From: Thermogemmata fonticola
GTDB lineage: Bacteria; Planctomycetota; Planctomycetia; Gemmatales; Gemmataceae
DNA: 64,000 nucleotides
Direction of reading: 5' to 3'
NCBI RefSeq assembly: GCF_013694095.1
Contig: NZ_JACEFB010000002.1
Coordinates: forward strand, 496,001 to 560,000
This document shows, in pieces, positions 60,661 to 64,000 of the stretch; positions within the stretch are counted from its first letter, which is position 1; each line of letters starts with the position of its first letter. The notes below the pieces were generated by a model. It made no database searches. It saw nothing but the letters and a program-made list of their open reading frames with translations, and had not been told where the DNA came from. Both the position numbers and the translations under genes were made by a program.

Positions 60661-63600
60661 CTACGCCTCCGCTTCATCGTCCTCGTCGGTCCTGGCTGGG
60701 TCTTCGCCCTTCAACTCACTCAGCGCCTGGCGGAGACCGTCCAGCTCATCCTCGGTCAAGCCCCAGAGGCGGGCGGCGGCGCGGTCAATCTCGGCTTCCA
60801 CCTGCGCCAGTTCGGCCTGAGCGGTTACATTCCCACCATAGGCCGCCGGGGCCAGTGCGTGGGCGCGGCGGGAGAGGGTGGAAAGTTGGAGATGATTCGC
60901 GTTTTTCGAGTCAAATGCTGGAATAGTTACTTTTTCAGCAATATGGGTAGTCTGCTGAATGGCGATCGCGTAGGACCACACGGTAATAGTCACTGGCACG
61001 CTGTTCAAGACGGCAGCAATGTAGAATGCCTGCTTATCATCCTGGCAGTCAATTAGCATCAGCTTGTGGTCTGGAACAATGCATTTGCCGTCCCGCGTTC
61101 CAACAACCGCTACAGTGAACCAGGCTGATTGTTCCCGCCACACCACCTTCCACGGGGCGAAGGTGTAATCGCCGACGTTGAAGATGGAGTAGAACGGCCC
61201 GGTCTCGATCACCTGCTTACCCTGCTTGCGGGTGAAGTAGCGCTTGAAGCCGGAGCGCTCGCGCAGCACGGCCTCGAAGCGCTTGAGATAGGCCCAGGTT
61301 TTGGGGTAGCGGCTCTGCATTATCTTGGGGTCCAGCCCGCGCCGCAGTTTGGGGTCCTGGGTCATCAGTAGGTAGGCGGAAGGCTGCGCCAGCCAGCGTT
61401 GGACATCGCGCCCGCGCACCAGCGGGTAGAGCAGGTCCGGCTCGATTTCCACCGTCACTACCTCCACCTTGCGTTTGGCGCCTTCGGTCACGTTGCGCAC
61501 GATCCACAACCCATCGGGCCGCTCGGCCACCTTTTCCAGCCAGTACACGCTGTTGGCCCAGGTGGTTGCCCCAGCATGCGCCTGATAGTCCGATTTCCCC
61601 AGCACCTTTTGCACGGCTCCGAGGGCAGCCGGGCGGGCGGTGAGCCAGGCACTGGTCGGGTCGTTCGGGTCTACTGGCGTGGCCTGAAATTGCAAGCGGC
61701 GGGTTTGCGCCAGGACTTCCTCTAGCGTGCTGTCGTAGTCCAATCCTCGGCCACGGCTGATCTTTTGCCAGTAGGTGTAGTCCACGGGGTAACAGGTAGG
61801 TTGTCCCTTTTGCAGCACAAAGACGCTAGTGCGGGTGCTGGCCCCCTCGAAGACTTGCAGGCGGCTCAGGTCGTCCACGTGAATGACACGCAAATGGGGC
61901 CCATTTTCGCCGATTCGAAAGCGGCGGAAGCCTTGCCCGGCGCCGCTCGTCTTCCATACGCTTTGGGTGATGACGAAGCCCAATTTGCCGCCCGCTTTGA
62001 GGAAACTGGCGATCACGGCATAGGTCATTAGGGTCGAAAGGTCCTTTTTCCCTTTGCCCAGGATGGTGTCCATGCCGGAATGGACGAACAATCCCAATTC
62101 CTGCCAGAGGGGCGCGGAGCGGTCCCGGTAGGCTTGGGGCAGGCTTTCCCAGTTGATCCACGGGGGATTACCGACGATGTAGTCGAACGGCTCCAGGAAG
62201 AGGGGCATGAAGGCGTTTTTGATGACCCTGGCCCAGATGCCGTCAAGGCCGTCGCGGTGTAAGGTTTGCAAGCGTTCAAAGAGGTCTCGCAGGGTGGTTT
62301 CGTGGGTCGAGTCCGCGTTCAGTTCCGGCAATTCGCGGCGGCAGCGTTGCAGGAAAGCGTCGGTGGTGAAGCCGCCGGTGATATACTCTTCGAGCAGGTC
62401 GGTCAGTTTTTCGATTTTGGCGCGGCTATCCACAGCCAGGGGCAAGGGGAGGGGTCCGACGGCGGTTTCCAGGATGCGGCGGTTGTGTTCCCACAATCCC
62501 TGGCCTAGGGTGGGGGTCAGGATGCTGTCGGCCAGGTAGATGGGCAGTTCGACTTCGCGGCGGCGGTAGGGGAGCAAGTCGGCGATGGCCAGGAGGAAGT
62601 TGACACGTGCGGCCATGACGGCCAGGGGGTTGAGGTCCAGACCCGCCAGGTTGTGGAGGATGAACTCCAGGGTATCGGCTTCGGCTAGTCCCGCCTGGCG
62701 GCAGTTGGCCTTGAGGGCGCGGGCCGCCAGCACGAGGAAGGTGCCGGAACCACAGGCCGGGTCGAGCAGGCGTTTGGGGGAGAGGGGGGAGACTGCTCCG
62801 GATTTGGGCATTTGGAAGAGCGGTTCATCGAGTTGGGCCAGCAGGTGCTCGGCGAGCCAGTCCGGGGTGTAGAACTCGCCGAGGTCGTGGCGGATTTCGC
62901 GGGGCAGGAGATAGTGGTAAAGCTTTTTGAGCAGGTCGCGGGCGGAGTGGGGGTCATCCTGAACGGTGACGGGGTTGTAATCCGCTAGGCGCTGAAGCAC
63001 TTGGCCCAGGGCGGCCTCCACGCTGGCATCCCAGGCATCGAGATACCAGGCGAAAAAATCCCCTTCCAGGAGGTTTTTGAGGCCCAGGGTGCGAAAGAAG
63101 CCGCCGCTTTCCAGGTTTCGCAATTCGCGGCGTAAGGCATCCCCTGCCAGAGAAGCGACGGTTGTCAACGGGGTGGCACCGAGGGCACCACCCGCATAAG
63201 CTTGCAGCACCAGTCGGGCGATGTTTTTGACGATGAAGGCGAAGTAGGTTTGCAGGGCGAAGAAGAAGCGCGGCATGTCGGTCTGTTCCGGCTTTAGTCC
63301 CATGCCCTGGAGGAAGTCGCGTAACTCCGCTTTGTGCTGCAACTGTCCGGCGGCGGCCTCGTAACCGGCCGTCTCGCCGAAAAAGAGCTGCCACTGCTCA
63401 AACAGGCGGGCGGTCAAATCGTCGGCGTGGTCGCTGAGGGCGTGGTACAGAGCGCGGGTCACCTCCTGACTAAGGGGATTGTGATTGCCGAAATCCTCGA
63501 CCAGGTTTTCCGGAATCAGGGCGCGGCCAGAGGACAGGGAGAACAGGGAGCGCAGGAAGCGTTCACACGAGGCCGGGTTGACGGGCAGCGGTTCCTCCAC

Positions 63601-64000
63601 GATCCAGTGGCCCTGATGATAACGGACGAAGATGAAGAAGCTGCCGTCAAAGGCCACTCCGAGCAGGCGATCACGCTCGTGGCGTTCCGTTTGGGCTAAA
63701 CCGGCGATGTAATTTTTGACCTGTTCGACGGCGTGGGCGGTCGGCCCGTGGGTCAAGTCCCTGCGCAGTGAGCCAGGCGGCTCGTATTCGATAACCAGGC
63801 GGTTATAGACTGCATCGGCGCGGCCGGTGGCCAGCGTGTATTGCTCGCGGAAGAACAGGTCCACGCCCAGTTCCCTTGCCAGGCGTTCGATCTCATTGTT
63901 CATCTGCCGCTCAAACTCTGCCTCGTTGTGGGCACTCCGGGTGGCGCGGAGCGTGTCCTGAGCAAAAGCCGGCGCTAATTCCCGAATTCTCTGATAAGTT
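60661..64000 (-). CDS. Type IIG/IIL-like restriction-modification enzyme (5' end beyond window)
   Basis: At least 1112 residues; the frame is open to base 64000, so the N-terminus is missing and ATG 63903 is internal. The N-terminal region has ADAVYNRLVIEYEPPGSLRR, a possible PD-(D/E)XK-type nuclease core (Asp, Glu-x-Glu). The methyltransferase core has RLLDPACGSGTFLVLAARAL (SAM motif I), NLAGLDLNPLAVMAARVNFL and the adenine-N6 motif DYIVGNPPWINW. The C-terminal half (RNVTEGAKRKVEVVTVEIEP, FAPWKVVWREQSAWFTVAVV, YIAAVLNSVPV) is a target-recognition domain as in type IIG/ISP-like enzymes. It would modify and cut foreign DNA as a single chain. Confidence 0.88.
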   Translation of the reverse strand, partial: TYQRIRELAPAFAQDTLRATRSAHNEAEFERQMNNEIERLARELGVDLFFREQYTLATGRADAVYNRLVIEYEPPGSLRRDLTHGPTAHAVEQVKNYIAGLAQTERHERDRLLGVAFDGSFFIFVRYHQGHWIVEEPLPVNPASCERFLRSLFSLSSGRALIPENLVEDFGNHNPLSQEVTRALYHALSDHADDLTARLFEQWQLFFGETAGYEAAAGQLQHKAELRDFLQGMGLKPEQTDMPRFFFALQTYFAFIVKNIARLVLQAYAGGALGATPLTTVASLAGDALRRELRNLESGGFFRTLGLKNLLEGDFFAWYLDAWDASVEAALGQVLQRLADYNPVTVQDDPHSARDLLKKLYHYLLPREIRHDLGEFYTPDWLAEHLLAQLDEPLFQMPKSGAVSPLSPKRLLDPACGSGTFLVLAARALKANCRQAGLAEADTLEFILHNLAGLDLNPLAVMAARVNFLLAIADLLPYRRREVELPIYLADSILTPTLGQGLWEHNRRILETAVGPLPLPLAVDSRAKIEKLTDLLEEYITGGFTTDAFLQRCRRELPELNADSTHETTLRDLFERLQTLHRDGLDGIWARVIKNAFMPLFLEPFDYIVGNPPWINWESLPQAYRDRSAPLWQELGLFVHSGMDTILGKGKKDLSTLMTYAVIASFLKAGGKLGFVITQSVWKTSGAGQGFRRFRIGENGPHLRVIHVDDLSRLQVFEGASTRTSVFVLQKGQPTCYPVDYTYWQKISRGRGLDYDSTLEEVLAQTRRLQFQATPVDPNDPTSAWLTARPAALGAVQKVLGKSDYQAHAGATTWANSVYWLEKVAERPDGLWIVRNVTEGAKRKVEVVTVEIEPDLLYPLVRGRDVQRWLAQPSAYLLMTQDPKLRRGLDPKIMQSRYPKTWAYLKRFEAVLRERSGFKRYFTRKQGKQVIETGPFYSIFNVGDYTFAPWKVVWREQSAWFTVAVVGTRDGKCIVPDHKLMLIDCQDDKQAFYIAAVLNSVPVTITVWSYAIAIQQTTHIAEKVTIPAFDSKNANHLQLSTLSRRAHALAPAAYGGNVTAQAELAQVEAEIDRAAARLWGLTEDELDGLRQALSELKGEDPARTDEDDEAEA

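Overview
The window is GC-rich bacterial DNA and very probably comes from a planctomycete of the Gemmata type. The pointers are archaeal-type C1 genes (Ftr, FmdD, FmdB) in a bacterium, a Ser/Thr kinase fused to WD40 repeats, a secreted sialate O-acetylesterase, KDO/LPS genes, an ECF sigma/anti-sigma pair, and several large family-restricted proteins. No taxonomic search was possible, so this is inference.

Layout. 1-9.4 kb: radical SAM protein (runs off the left edge), a flippase-like membrane protein overlapping a GT2 glycosyltransferase, a GT-C-like membrane protein, a CPBP protease, an N-acetylglutamate synthase and a thioredoxin reductase-like protein. 9.6-12.7 kb: a C1 cluster with ftr divergent from fmdD, a 42-residue ORF and fmdB. 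The fmdB frame is crossed by one UGA exactly at the molybdenum/tungsten ligand, so it reads as a selenocysteine codon with a hairpin just downstream. 12.8-24 kb: esterase with a strong terminator, an intergenic region with two near-identical promoter-like boxes, an MDR oxidoreductase, a 1092-residue kinase-WD40 protein, an outer-membrane-type protein, an unknown gene, an amidohydrolase and tRNA-Cys.

24.6-38.2 kb is the accessory region. It opens with a VRR-NUC nuclease remnant carrying three copies of a short palindromic repeat. Then comes an array on the minus strand of detached Rhs toxin tips, each followed by a probable immunity gene: HExxH metallopeptidase, GHH nuclease-like, Hint plus unknown tip, Hint plus deaminase/Imm10, and RNase A-like/CdiI-like. 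No Rhs shell gene lies in the window. The tips begin inside the Rhs core or the Hint domain and share long direct repeats. An IS5-type transposase relic and a WD40 protein sit inside the array, and several degraded fragments flank it.

38.5-64 kb returns to core genes: accA, a kinase with a DFA motif, a ferredoxin-NADP reductase-like protein, a sulfur operon (rhodanese, TauE/SafE, persulfide dioxygenase-rhodanese), kdsD-kdsC followed by a 1302-residue Lpt/OstA-like protein, an ECF sigma/anti-sigma operon, a protein with acidic and lysine tracts, 40-bp tandem palindromic repeats, rny, a secretin-like-domain protein and a one-polypeptide restriction-modification enzyme cut by the right edge.
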